Of a stretch of DNA of 15,137 nucleotides, positions 7,148 through 14,345 are shown in pieces (within the stretch, counting starts at the first letter, position 1; every line of letters begins with the position of its first letter). Source of the DNA: Candidatus Microgenomates bacterium (GTDB lineage: Bacteria > Patescibacteria > Microgenomatia > JADHYG01); the NCBI GenBank assembly GCA_016782545.1, contig JADHYG010000023.1, forward strand, positions 1 through 15,137, in the 5' to 3' direction. A program made the translations under genes and the position numbers. The notes below the pieces were generated by a model. That model searched no databases and had not been told where the DNA came from. It saw nothing but the letters and a program-made list of their open reading frames with translations.

Positions 7148-7415
7148 CTTCAATTTCCTTTGTTTTGTTTTTTCTTGAAAAAAGATTAAAAAAGCCCAAA
7201 ACAGACTTTATTCCTGAAGTAATTCCCGCCAATTCAACAAAAGAATTGCTGGCTTGATTGGTAACTCGCTCTGCGTCAGCTAAAATCTTGTTAATCATCG
7301 CCGCAGTTTTTCTGAATTCTTTTAAAATATGAACCACCTGGATACCGATGACGGTTAAAATGGCGGTAAGAACTGTAATGACAATGATGAGCAGGGCTTG
7401 GGTAGCATCAGTCAT
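7137..7415 (-). CDS. DUF948/YtxG-like small membrane protein
   Basis: This is a 92-aa protein if it starts at the ATG at 7415 (MTDATQALL). One transmembrane helix at about 6-30 is followed by an amphipathic helical stretch (ILKEFRKTAAMINKILADAERV) and a second hydrophobic patch (GIKSVLGFFNLF) before a charged tail. The layout matches DUF948/YtxG-type proteins, and the gene overlaps a YtxH-like gene just as ytxG and ytxH are neighbours in Bacillus subtilis; the family call rests mainly on that context. Other in-frame starts are ATG 7427 and TTG 7451. I reject the TTG because its bases form a perfect TTGACA -35 box. The function is unknown; a membrane partner of the YtxH-like protein is a reasonable guess. 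Confidence 0.75.
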   Translation of the reverse strand: MTDATQALLIIVITVLTAILTVIGIQVVHILKEFRKTAAMINKILADAERVTNQASNSFVELAGITSGIKSVLGFFNLFSRKNKTKEIEDGE

Positions 7416-7422
7416 ATTATTT

Positions 7423-7451
7423 ATCATGACATAGCTGAAAATCTCTGTCAA
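7423..7451 (-). promoter_or_regulatory. Candidate promoter of the YtxG-like/YtxH-like pair
   Basis: On the minus strand, a perfect TTGACA (7451-7446) is followed after 17 nt by CATGAT (7428-7423), a 4-of-6 match to TATAAT. Transcription would start close to the ATG at 7415, giving a leaderless mRNA. It lies just after the rodZ-like stop codon, so the pair may be transcribed both from here and by read-through from ftsK. Confidence 0.45.
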
Positions 7452-7476
7452 CCATAAACCTTTAAATCAAAAAGGA

Positions 7477-8109
7477 TTAAAGTGGTTCAAAGGTTATCTC
7501 TCTAGTAATAGTTTTTTGTTTTCCTTTAAAATTTTCTGCAAAAATAATGATTTCATTTAACCCTTGAGAAAGAGAAATTTCTTGAGAAAATTCTCCATTA
7601 TTGTCTGGATAAATCTCCTGATTATTAATAAAAACTCGACTATCAGAATCTGTTTTTCCTTTAATGATAATCTCTTTTTGGGAAACAACTCTGTTTTCAA
7701 TTGGCTCTAAAATAGTTAATGATGGCCCTTGAGTTAAAAATTGATATTGTTTAAAAAGATAACTAAAAAAAAGAAGTAATAAAATTAATATTAATCCCTT
7801 TTTTATTTTTTTAGGAGTAATTTGAAAAAAACTTCTTTCACTGGGCTTTTGCAAAAGAGAGGATTTTTCTTGTTTTTCTTTAAATTGACGGCGGAAAAGA
7901 GCCAGAATTTTAGCTGAAGAAAGTCCTAAAAATTCCGCATAGTTTTTTATAAACCCTCTAGCATAAATCTCTGAAAGAAGTTTATCAAAATTATCTTCTT
8001 CCAAAAGCTTAAGGTATTTTTGCTTGATTTTAATCTTCTTCTCAACTTGTTCAAGATTTAAGCCTTTTTCTTGTCTTTTTTGTTTTAAAATCTTACCGGC
8101 AGTTTGCAT
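7477..8109 (-). CDS. rodZ: RodZ-like helix-turn-helix membrane protein
   Basis: This 210-aa protein has the RodZ layout. A cytoplasmic HTH_25 domain covers about 1-72 (GKILKQKRQEKGLNLEQVEKKIKIKQKYL, then ARGFIKNYAEFLGL, the family signature). A basic linker follows, one transmembrane helix lies at about 104-120, and a periplasmic-side beta domain covers about 130-208 (LTILEPIENRVVSQKEIIIKG). RodZ links MreB filaments to the wall-synthesis machinery in rod-shaped bacteria; no mreB is in this window, so that partnership is inferred. The outer domain looks Ig-like rather than the DUF4115 of E. coli RodZ. It follows ftsK by 5 nt, with no promoter between them, so the two form an operon. Confidence 0.85.
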   Translation of the reverse strand: MQTAGKILKQKRQEKGLNLEQVEKKIKIKQKYLKLLEEDNFDKLLSEIYARGFIKNYAEFLGLSSAKILALFRRQFKEKQEKSSLLQKPSERSFFQITPKKIKKGLILILLLLFFSYLFKQYQFLTQGPSLTILEPIENRVVSQKEIIIKGKTDSDSRVFINNQEIYPDNNGEFSQEISLSQGLNEIIIFAENFKGKQKTITREITFEPL

Positions 8110-8114
8110 GGGGA

Positions 8115-10232
8115 TTAAGATTCTGCTTGAGCAAAATATTCTTCAACATTTTTTATTAAAACATCTCGAGGTTTCGAACCTTCTGGAGGACTAACAATTC
8201 CCGCTCTTTCAAGTTGATCTAAAATTCTAGCTGCCCGAGCATAGCCAATTGACAATCTTCTTTGTAGTAAAGAAGCAGAAGCTCGATCATACCGGCAAAC
8301 AATACCCACCGCTTCTTTAAAAAGAGTATCTTTCTCTCCATCATCTCCTCCTCCATGTCCTTTTCTAGCAACAGAAGTAGGCATTGTCGTCACTTCTTCT
8401 GTATATTCAATGGCAATTTCTTTTTTCTTGAGAAAATTCACCAGCTTTTTAATTTCTTTTTCAGAAACATAAGTGCCTTGAATTCTACTTGGTTTGGCCT
8501 GATCTGGAGGAATATAAAGCATATCTCCTCTTCCCAGCAACGTCTGTGCTCCCGGCATATCAATAATCACTCGGGAATCAACCATTGAAGAAACATTAAA
8601 AGCAATTCTGCTGGGAATATTAGCCTTAATTAATCCAGTAATAACATCAACTGATGGCCTTTGGGTAGAAACCACCAAATGAATTCCTGTTGCCCTGGCC
8701 ATTTGAGCAATCCGGCAAATTGAATCTTCAACCTCCACCGGAGAAAAAGCCATTAAATCGGCTAATTCATCAACAAAAATAACAATGTACGGCAAGGCTT
8801 GAAAACCGGCTAATTCATTATAGCCATCAATATTACGAACTCCTGTGGCGGCAAAAAGCTTATATCTCCTTTCCATCTCAGATAAAGACCATTTTAAAGA
8901 GGAAAGAATTTTGTCTATCTCCACAATCACCGGCGTTAAAAGATGAGGAATACCATTATATAGAGTAAGCTCAACTCTTTTTGGATCAACAAGAATTAAC
9001 TTTACTTCAGAAGGAGTGGCTCTAAAAAGAAGAGAAGCAATCCAAGAATTAATTAAAACAGATTTACCCGCTCCAGTCGTTCCTGCCACTAGAACATGAG
9101 GCATCTTGGCAATATTAGCCGTCACTGGATTGCCGGCCACATCAAGACCCAAAGCGACTGTTAATTTCTCTTTTGTTTTTTGCATTGTCTGCGAACTAAG
9201 CATTCTTTTCAAAGTCACAAACTCTAAAGATCGATTAGGAACTTCCACTCCTACTAGACTTTTTCCGGGAATTGGGGCTTCAATTCTAATCCGACCAGTA
9301 GGCGCCGCCAGCGCTAAAGCAAGATCATTAGATAAAGACGTCAGTTTAGAAAGTTTTGTCCCCAAAGCAATTTCTAAAGCATATTGGGTGACCGCTGGCC
9401 CCAGATTAACTTCAGATACTCTGGCTTTAACACCAAAACTGTCTAAAGTCCTTTCAATCGTGGCCGCATTTTTCTTAACATCGCCCCTATCTGCCTTTTT
9501 CTTTGACGTATCATCTAAAAGAGAAAGCGGCGGATATTCCCAAATGCCTATTTTTTCTTCGGGTAAATTAACAATCATCTCATCCTGTAATTGTTTAGGA
9601 ACCGGAGGAGGCGTCACTGGTGACTTAATCATTTTTTCCTCTCCTCCTTTGACTGCAAAGGGTTTGTTTTTCTCTCCTATAAAAATACTCTTTGGCTTTT
9701 TTTCAAAAAAAGTTGCTAAAAAGTATTTTTTAACAAAATCTTGACTGATGCCTATGAATTTAATTAAAAAAGAAAGCAGTTGATCTAAAGAGGTATTAAA
9801 AAGAACAGTGATACCGATTACTAAAGCACCAAAAAGAACAATAAAAGCACCGGGCGCCGAAAGAAAACCTTCAGTATAAATCCAAATCGTTTCTCCCACC
9901 AAACCTGCCTGTGTAAACCCCAACAAAGAAATAACACTTAAAAGCAGACCCAAAGATACATTAAGCTTGGTAATAGCAAGGTCTATCTTCAAAAACAAAA
10001 ACCCCCAAGAAATCAGAATTAAAGGCAGAAAAAATCCTCCCCAGCCTAAATACTGAACAACAAAATCTTGAATCTTAATCAAAAAAGGAGTCGTCCCGGC
10101 AAAAGAAACAAGAATTAAACCAGCAAAAGCAAAAAGAAAAGTGGCGCCAATAGTATAAATAGTTTGTTTTTTGAGCTTTATTTTGAAAAGAGAGCGTTGA
10201 TATTTTCGACGAGAGCGTCTTTTTCTTGCCAT
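8115..10232 (-). CDS. ftsK: FtsK/SpoIIIE family DNA translocase
   Basis: This 705-aa septal DNA pump moves chromosome ends into daughter cells during division. The N-terminus has about four transmembrane helices (25-46, 62-82, 92-112, 126-146). A short linker of about 85 residues leads to the motor: alpha domain about 240-345, then the RecA-like beta domain with Walker A GTTGAGKS (384-391) and Walker B YIVIFVDE (482-489), plus STQRPSVDVITGLIKANIPSRIAF. A C-terminal winged-helix gamma domain (about 635-692, DRASASLLQRRLSIGYARAARILDQLE) reads orientation sequences (KOPS/SRS type). Length and order match SpoIIIE-like short FtsK proteins. The ATG at 10232 gives the basic MARKRRSRRK N-terminus and lies 9 nt after an extended -10 box. 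It leads an operon with the rodZ-like gene. Confidence 0.97.
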   Translation of the reverse strand: MARKRRSRRKYQRSLFKIKLKKQTIYTIGATFLFAFAGLILVSFAGTTPFLIKIQDFVVQYLGWGGFFLPLILISWGFLFLKIDLAITKLNVSLGLLLSVISLLGFTQAGLVGETIWIYTEGFLSAPGAFIVLFGALVIGITVLFNTSLDQLLSFLIKFIGISQDFVKKYFLATFFEKKPKSIFIGEKNKPFAVKGGEEKMIKSPVTPPPVPKQLQDEMIVNLPEEKIGIWEYPPLSLLDDTSKKKADRGDVKKNAATIERTLDSFGVKARVSEVNLGPAVTQYALEIALGTKLSKLTSLSNDLALALAAPTGRIRIEAPIPGKSLVGVEVPNRSLEFVTLKRMLSSQTMQKTKEKLTVALGLDVAGNPVTANIAKMPHVLVAGTTGAGKSVLINSWIASLLFRATPSEVKLILVDPKRVELTLYNGIPHLLTPVIVEIDKILSSLKWSLSEMERRYKLFAATGVRNIDGYNELAGFQALPYIVIFVDELADLMAFSPVEVEDSICRIAQMARATGIHLVVSTQRPSVDVITGLIKANIPSRIAFNVSSMVDSRVIIDMPGAQTLLGRGDMLYIPPDQAKPSRIQGTYVSEKEIKKLVNFLKKKEIAIEYTEEVTTMPTSVARKGHGGGDDGEKDTLFKEAVGIVCRYDRASASLLQRRLSIGYARAARILDQLERAGIVSPPEGSKPRDVLIKNVEEYFAQAES

Positions 10233-10241
10233 ATTAAAAAT

Positions 10242-10270
10242 ATTATAGCAAACTTCTCTAAAAATCTAAA
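10242..10270 (-). promoter_or_regulatory. ftsK promoter with extended -10
   Basis: On the minus strand, TGC directly precedes TATAAT (10247-10242), giving an extended -10 element. TTTAGA lies 17 nt further up (10270-10265), a 4-of-6 match to the -35 consensus. Only 9 nt separate the -10 box from the ftsK ATG, so the transcript should have a leader of a few nt at most. Confidence 0.65.
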
Positions 10271-10309
10271 TTAACAGTTAAAAAGAATGTTGAGTGAATA
10301 ATTTTCATT

Positions 10310-10389
10310 TGTCATTCTGAACTTGATTCAGAATCTATCCCTGCTTTCGCAGGGATAAATATAGATTCCAGGTCAAGCCTGGAATGACA
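10310..10389. repeat. Composite palindromic repeat, copy 3 (three hairpins)
   Basis: The ends are TGTCA and TGACA. The left hairpin is ATTCTGAA-CTTGA-TTCAGAAT (10314-10334) and the right hairpin is ATTCCAGG-TCAAG-CCTGGAAT (10365-10385). An extra hairpin, ATCCCTGC-TTTC-GCAGGGAT (10337-10356), occupies the core. The element lies between the RNase J stop (30 nt away) and the ftsK promoter, in the 187-nt spacer at 10233-10419. It might also act as an mRNA 3' end, though no U tract follows. Confidence 0.87.
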
Positions 10390-10419
10390 AGGATGTCCGA
10401 ATTCTTCACGGGTTTTTAA

Positions 10420-11790
10420 CTAACCTCTCTCGGCAAAAACATCTTTTAGTTTAATCTTGCCAACGATATTGGCGTGGTTATTTTTGAATTCTAAAATTTC
10501 TCCATTCATGAGTTCAAAAATATTTTCTGAAGGAATGCCCATTTTTTGAGCCAAAAAACCATAAGCTCGCTGATGACGAGGATTGCCACCAATAGGTATG
10601 GCAAATTTTGGCTTTATCAAAGCTAATAAAAGCTTTAAATCTTCTTGAGAACCATGACCGGAAACATGAAGATTTTCTTGAATTTCATAATAATAAACTT
10701 TTGCGCCCAAAAGAATTAATTCATCAACTAATTTATCCACCCTATCCTTAGCTCCGGGCGGAGCTGGATCAGCTGAAAAAACTACGGTTGCATCTTTTAA
10801 AAGCTTAATGCCGTGATATTTTCCCTGAGCAATTCTTACTAAAGAAGAATTAGACTGACCGTAACTTCCCGCAACTAAATAAGTAATTTTGTTGGGAGGA
10901 GTTTTTTTTGATTTTCCCTGAAAAATTAAATCCTTGTTAGAAACTCTCAAATAATTAAAACTCCTGGCAATTTCTACACTTTGTTCAATTGAGCGACCCA
11001 AAATACAAACTTTTCTGCCAAATTTTAGAGAAGCATTAATCACCTCTTGAATTCTAGCAATATTTGACGAAAGGGTGGTAATAAAAACTTGAGAATTGGC
11101 TTTGCTCAAAATTTGCTCAAAAACACCTTCAATCTCTCTTTCGGTTTTGGTAAAACCCTCTTCGTTTGCTCCTAAACAATCAGAAAAAAGAGCCAAAACA
11201 TTGCCTTGAGCTAAATTAACTGCTCTTTGAAAATCAAATACTTTTCCATCAACCGGCGTTAAATCAAATTTAAAATCAGCCACATGAAAAATTTTTCCGG
11301 CAGGAGTTTCAAAACAAAAACCCATCGTATCCGGGACTGAATGATTAACTTGAAAAGGAGAAATTCTCAAACCGCCCAATTTAATTTCTCCTTTGCCCGA
11401 AAAAACATTTAAAATGGCAGAGACACCATCTTCTTTAAGTCTTGTTTTGATAAATTCACATGCTATTCTGGGTGCAAAAACAGGAATTCTATTCAAGCCC
11501 TTGGGTAAAATAAAGCGCAAAGCGCCGTAATGATCTTCATGACCATGGGTAATAATTATTCCTCTAATTTTATTAAAATTTTCCTGCAAATAACTAATGT
11601 CAGGAATGCCAAATTTATCGTTATCTGCTTCTATTTCAGGAAAGTCAATCCCGCAGTCAACGACAACAATATCTTGAGCGGTTTCATAAACAAACATGTT
11701 TTGATTAACCCCACCCGCCCCTCCTAAAGGAATAACTCTTAAGAAATTTCCAGATTGATTTTTTTGTTTTTGTTGCATATTTTGTTGCAT
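10420..11790 (-). CDS. rnj: Ribonuclease J, lacking the C-terminal domain
   Basis: This 456-aa metallo-beta-lactamase/beta-CASP nuclease processes and degrades RNA with 5'-exonuclease and endonuclease activity in the cytoplasm. The zinc-binding HxHxDH motif is H82-G-H84-E-D86-H87 (THGHEDHYGAL), with H150 (VNHSVPDT) and D172 (ADFKFDLTP) as further ligands. The beta-CASP region follows (about 200-350), and HVSGHGSQEDL near residue 385 is the RNase J C-terminal catalytic motif. Bacillus RNase J1 has 555 residues; this protein stops where its C-terminal dimerisation domain would begin. Two ATGs lie close together (11790 and 11778), with the GNFLRVIPLGG core starting later, so either may be used. 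It begins 15 nt after the Lon-like ATPase stop with no promoter between, so they are probably co-transcribed. Confidence 0.95.
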   Translation of the reverse strand: MQQNMQQKQKNQSGNFLRVIPLGGAGGVNQNMFVYETAQDIVVVDCGIDFPEIEADNDKFGIPDISYLQENFNKIRGIIITHGHEDHYGALRFILPKGLNRIPVFAPRIACEFIKTRLKEDGVSAILNVFSGKGEIKLGGLRISPFQVNHSVPDTMGFCFETPAGKIFHVADFKFDLTPVDGKVFDFQRAVNLAQGNVLALFSDCLGANEEGFTKTEREIEGVFEQILSKANSQVFITTLSSNIARIQEVINASLKFGRKVCILGRSIEQSVEIARSFNYLRVSNKDLIFQGKSKKTPPNKITYLVAGSYGQSNSSLVRIAQGKYHGIKLLKDATVVFSADPAPPGAKDRVDKLVDELILLGAKVYYYEIQENLHVSGHGSQEDLKLLLALIKPKFAIPIGGNPRHQRAYGFLAQKMGIPSENIFELMNGEILEFKNNHANIVGKIKLKDVFAERG

Positions 11791-11805
11791 ATTGTAATTG
11801 TTATT

Positions 11806-12861
11806 TTACCACTTTGGCAGAAATTCTTTAACATTTTCAGTTGTAATTTGAAAATTTTGACCTTTGCCTTCAACAATCAAGCGAGCCACTTTTCGACAAA
11901 TACCATTAATGGTTCGTTCTAGAGTTCGCAAACCAGCATCAAAACCCAAGGGCCTAACAATATTTGCCCAAACCTCGTCATCAATCCTTAAATTTTCATT
12001 TGTTAATCCCGCTGATTTCATTGTTCTTGGCCAAATATATTTTTTAGCAATGACTGTCTTTTCTTCATCAGTATAAGAAGGCATTTGAATCGGTTCCAGC
12101 CGATCTAAAACCGCGGTCGAAATGCTTCTGATATTATTGGCGGTAGCAATAAATAAAACTTGTGACAAATCAAAAGGAAAATCAATAAAATGATCAGTAA
12201 AAGCCGCGTTTTGTTCAGGATCTAAAAGCTCAACCAAAACTCCCATAATATCTGCTCTTGCTTCATCAGTGACCCGATCAAGCTCGTCTAAAAGAATAAC
12301 CGGATTTCTTGTGCCGCAGCGGCGGATGGCCTTGATAATCTGACCGACTTCAGCATCAGGATGAACTCTTGATTGACCTCTTAAAGCCAAAGCAGAACCC
12401 ATGCCGCCAAAAGGAATTCTGCCAAATTTCCTTCCCATGGCCTCGGCAATTGAATAAGCAATGGTTGTTTTTCCTGTACCTACTAAGCCAACAAAGCATA
12501 AAATCGGCGCCCGCATGGCTCCTTCACCGCCTCTTTGACCTTTAAGTTTTAAAACAGCTAAATATTCTAAAATTCTATCTTTAATCTGATCAAGTCCGTG
12601 ATGATTTTTATTTAAAATTTCCTGACCGTGTTTAAGATCCAGAATATCATCTGACCTTTTTTGCCAAGGCAGAGCCGTAATCCAATCAATATATTTGGCG
12701 ACCTGCTCCAAACCAGTAAAATAACCACCTGTTTTAAAAACCAAACTAGCGCGATGAATCATCCCCGAAGCTTTCTCAAAAAGCTCTGGCGGCAAAGAAG
12801 CATCTTTAATCTTTTCCTCTAACTTTTTAATCTCTTCACTCTCAAGGGCAGAATTGATCAT
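11806..12861 (-). CDS. Lon-type AAA+ ATPase without protease domain
   Basis: This 351-aa protein matches the AAA+ module of Lon protease: a helical lead-in (1-105, ALPWQKRSDD, then HHGLDQIKDRILEYLAVLKLKG), Walker A GLVGTGKT (125-132, Lon has GPPGVGKT), Walker B VILLDELDR (188-196), LLDPEQN and FIATANN sensor 1 (237-243), arginine finger region LDRLE (252-256) and sensor 2 GLRTLER (310-316). It ends at about the point where Lon's Ser-Lys protease domain would start, and the N-terminal substrate-binding domain is also missing. Lon's aromatic pore loop (RTYIGALPG) is replaced by SRVHPDAEVG, so substrate pulling may be altered. The next gene is RNase J, not a split-off protease. The enzyme is likely an ATP-driven remodeller or a subunit for an unlinked partner. 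The ATG is 6 nt past a TATAAT box. Confidence 0.9.
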   Translation of the reverse strand: MINSALESEEIKKLEEKIKDASLPPELFEKASGMIHRASLVFKTGGYFTGLEQVAKYIDWITALPWQKRSDDILDLKHGQEILNKNHHGLDQIKDRILEYLAVLKLKGQRGGEGAMRAPILCFVGLVGTGKTTIAYSIAEAMGRKFGRIPFGGMGSALALRGQSRVHPDAEVGQIIKAIRRCGTRNPVILLDELDRVTDEARADIMGVLVELLDPEQNAAFTDHFIDFPFDLSQVLFIATANNIRSISTAVLDRLEPIQMPSYTDEEKTVIAKKYIWPRTMKSAGLTNENLRIDDEVWANIVRPLGFDAGLRTLERTINGICRKVARLIVEGKGQNFQITTENVKEFLPKW

Positions 12862-12867
12862 GGATCT

Positions 12868-12897
12868 ATTATATTGTAAACTGGTGGATCAAATCAA
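12868..12897 (-). promoter_or_regulatory. Promoter of the Lon-like ATPase and RNase J genes
   Basis: On the minus strand, TATAAT (12873-12868) is preceded by TTGATT (12897-12892) at an 18-nt spacing. The ATG at 12861 is 6 nt past the -10 box, right at the predicted transcription start, so the mRNA is probably leaderless. It sits in the 61-nt gap after the aminotransferase gene. Confidence 0.6.
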
Positions 12898-12922
12898 CAG
12901 AAGAATTTGCTAGAATCAATTC

Positions 12923-14173
12923 TCAGTTAAATTGGTTTATCGTCTTAACTAAAATATCCAAGCCTTTATTTAAGTCTTTTCTCGATATAATCAGAGGTGG
13001 CATCAGCTGAATATTACTATCATGATCACAAACTATGTGTAAACCTCGACTGAATGCTTTCTCAACAATCTTTTCAATAATTTCTGGATCTTTCTCCTTG
13101 GTCTTCTTGTTTTTAACAAAATCAATCCCAATCTCCATTCCTTTACCTCTTATATCACCAACTTTTGGATGATTTTTTAATTCTTTTTTCAGAGCTTTTA
13201 GTAAATAATTACCATCTTTTTCCGCCTTTAACCAAACCTTATCTCGAATGTGAATTTGTAAAGTCTTAAGAGCAGCCGCACAGGCCACTGGCATCCAACC
13301 AAAAGTAGATTGTAAATTTGCGGCCGCATACCCTTTTTTGGCAATCTCGTTAGTTGTTACCATGACGCCAATTGGTGCAACTCCATTAGAGATTCCTTTT
13401 GCTAAAGTGACAATATCAGGCACAACATTTTCGATTTCCATGGCAAATAGTTTTCCCAATCTTGAAAACGCTGACCCCACTTCATCTAAAATTAATAATG
13501 TTCCATGTTTTTTAGTCACCTTTCTTATGAGTGTCAAAAAGCCATCTGGTGCTATATATGTAGATCCCCAACCAGTAATAACGCCTGATTCAGTTAATAA
13601 AGCAGCAATATCTTTTTTTACCAATAATTTTTCAAGTCTTAATTCAAGTTGACTAAGAAGTTCTTTATTGCTTCTTTTTGTTCTATAAGTATTAGGGAAA
13701 GGAATTTGTAATAAATCGTTTCTTTTGTCAGTAATCTTAGCAACCCACTCTGGTAGATTACTAATGGCCATGCAGTTTAGACCTTGCCCATGATATGATT
13801 CAATAAACCCTAATATCTTTTTTCTTCCCGTATATGATCTGGCTAGTTTAATTGCCTCCTCATTTGCCTCCATTCCTCCTGTTACTCTGCCAATTGAATC
13901 TAAACCTTCTGATAAAGATTTTGTTAGTAAATCAGCATATTTGTTCTGAACTGGATCAGCCGTCCACATAGGAGCATAAGTGTTTTTCTTTAATTGCTCT
14001 ATAACCGCTTGAGTAATTTCCAGGTGATTCCAACCAAGATTAATAACGTTCCATCCTGAAGTAAAATCAATTAATTTATTGCCCTTTTGATCCCAAATAT
14101 AACTACCCTTAGCTCTCTTTAGATCAAATTTCCAATTACAATAATCAGTGTAGATAATTTTATTTTTAATCAT
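12923..14173 (-). CDS. Class III PLP-dependent aminotransferase
   Basis: This 416-aa enzyme has the class III (acetylornithine/4-aminobutyrate-like) aminotransferase fold. The PLP-binding lysine is K259 (TLAKGISNGVAPIG), with D230 in LILDEVGSAF contacting the pyridine nitrogen and GGMEANEEAIKLAR (99-112) plus SYHGQG (126-131) holding the phosphate and ring. The N-terminal part (GSYIWDQKGNKLIDFTSGWNVINLGWNH) and length fit a complete subunit. The usual SG(T/S)EA motif reads TGGMEA here. The donor and acceptor cannot be told from sequence, and no arginine, GABA, biotin or heme pathway gene sits beside it. Its start overlaps the stop of a 58-aa mini-gene by 8 nt. No Shine-Dalgarno is seen. Confidence 0.92.
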   Translation of the reverse strand: MIKNKIIYTDYCNWKFDLKRAKGSYIWDQKGNKLIDFTSGWNVINLGWNHLEITQAVIEQLKKNTYAPMWTADPVQNKYADLLTKSLSEGLDSIGRVTGGMEANEEAIKLARSYTGRKKILGFIESYHGQGLNCMAISNLPEWVAKITDKRNDLLQIPFPNTYRTKRSNKELLSQLELRLEKLLVKKDIAALLTESGVITGWGSTYIAPDGFLTLIRKVTKKHGTLLILDEVGSAFSRLGKLFAMEIENVVPDIVTLAKGISNGVAPIGVMVTTNEIAKKGYAAANLQSTFGWMPVACAAALKTLQIHIRDKVWLKAEKDGNYLLKALKKELKNHPKVGDIRGKGMEIGIDFVKNKKTKEKDPEIIEKIVEKAFSRGLHIVCDHDSNIQLMPPLIISRKDLNKGLDILVKTINQFN

Positions 14174-14342
14174 ATTTCTTGAAAGGAATGTTTTTTATTT
14201 TACTTCTTTCTTTCCCAAAAAGCAAAATTTTTTCTTGTCGTCTTGGCTTTACTTTTAAAAGAACGGTTATCCCGTGAAAAGTAAACGTAAAAATTAATGT
14301 GAAAAGAAGAATGATTATAAAAAAGTTAGTAGACAAAATCAT
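14166..14342 (-). CDS. 58-aa single-pass membrane mini-protein, unknown function
   Basis: This short reading frame begins with ATG at 14342, 3 nt after the stop of the bactofilin-like gene (TAA, AAG, ATG on the minus strand), and its TAA stop at 14168-14166 lies inside the start of the aminotransferase gene. Residues about 4-22 (STNFFIIILLFTLIFTFTF) form a strong transmembrane helix, and the remaining 36 residues are basic (KVKPRRQEK, KERSKIK, PFKKY), so the tail should stay in the cytoplasm. It exactly fills a gap that otherwise has no gene, and both junctions are typical of translational coupling. I recognise no family. Confidence 0.6.
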   Translation of the reverse strand: MILSTNFFIIILLFTLIFTFTFHGITVLLKVKPRRQEKILLFGKERSKIKNIPFKKYD

Positions 14343-14345
14343 CTT

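Noticed and set aside
7428..7451. TTG start giving a 104-aa YtxG-like protein
   Set aside because: The extra residues carry no family features, and the TTG belongs to a perfect TTGACA box; the ATG at 7415 fits the protein better.
7457..7495. Inverted repeat AACCTTT/AAAGGTT at the end of the rodZ-like gene as a terminator
   Set aside because: The stem is AT-rich and interrupted, part of it lies in the coding sequence, and no U tract follows.
9106..9744. A 212-codon open frame on the plus strand inside ftsK
   Set aside because: It lies fully antisense to the FtsK motor region, whose motifs are intact, and its translation shows no family features.
727..10389. The three similar repeats as a CRISPR array
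   Set aside because: They are far apart, palindromic with variable cores, and there are no spacers of regular length or cas genes.
10310..10389. Copy 3 of the repeat as the rho-independent terminator of RNase J
   Set aside because: The stems are strong, but no U run follows in the transcript, and the same element occurs before start codons elsewhere; a termination role remains only possible.
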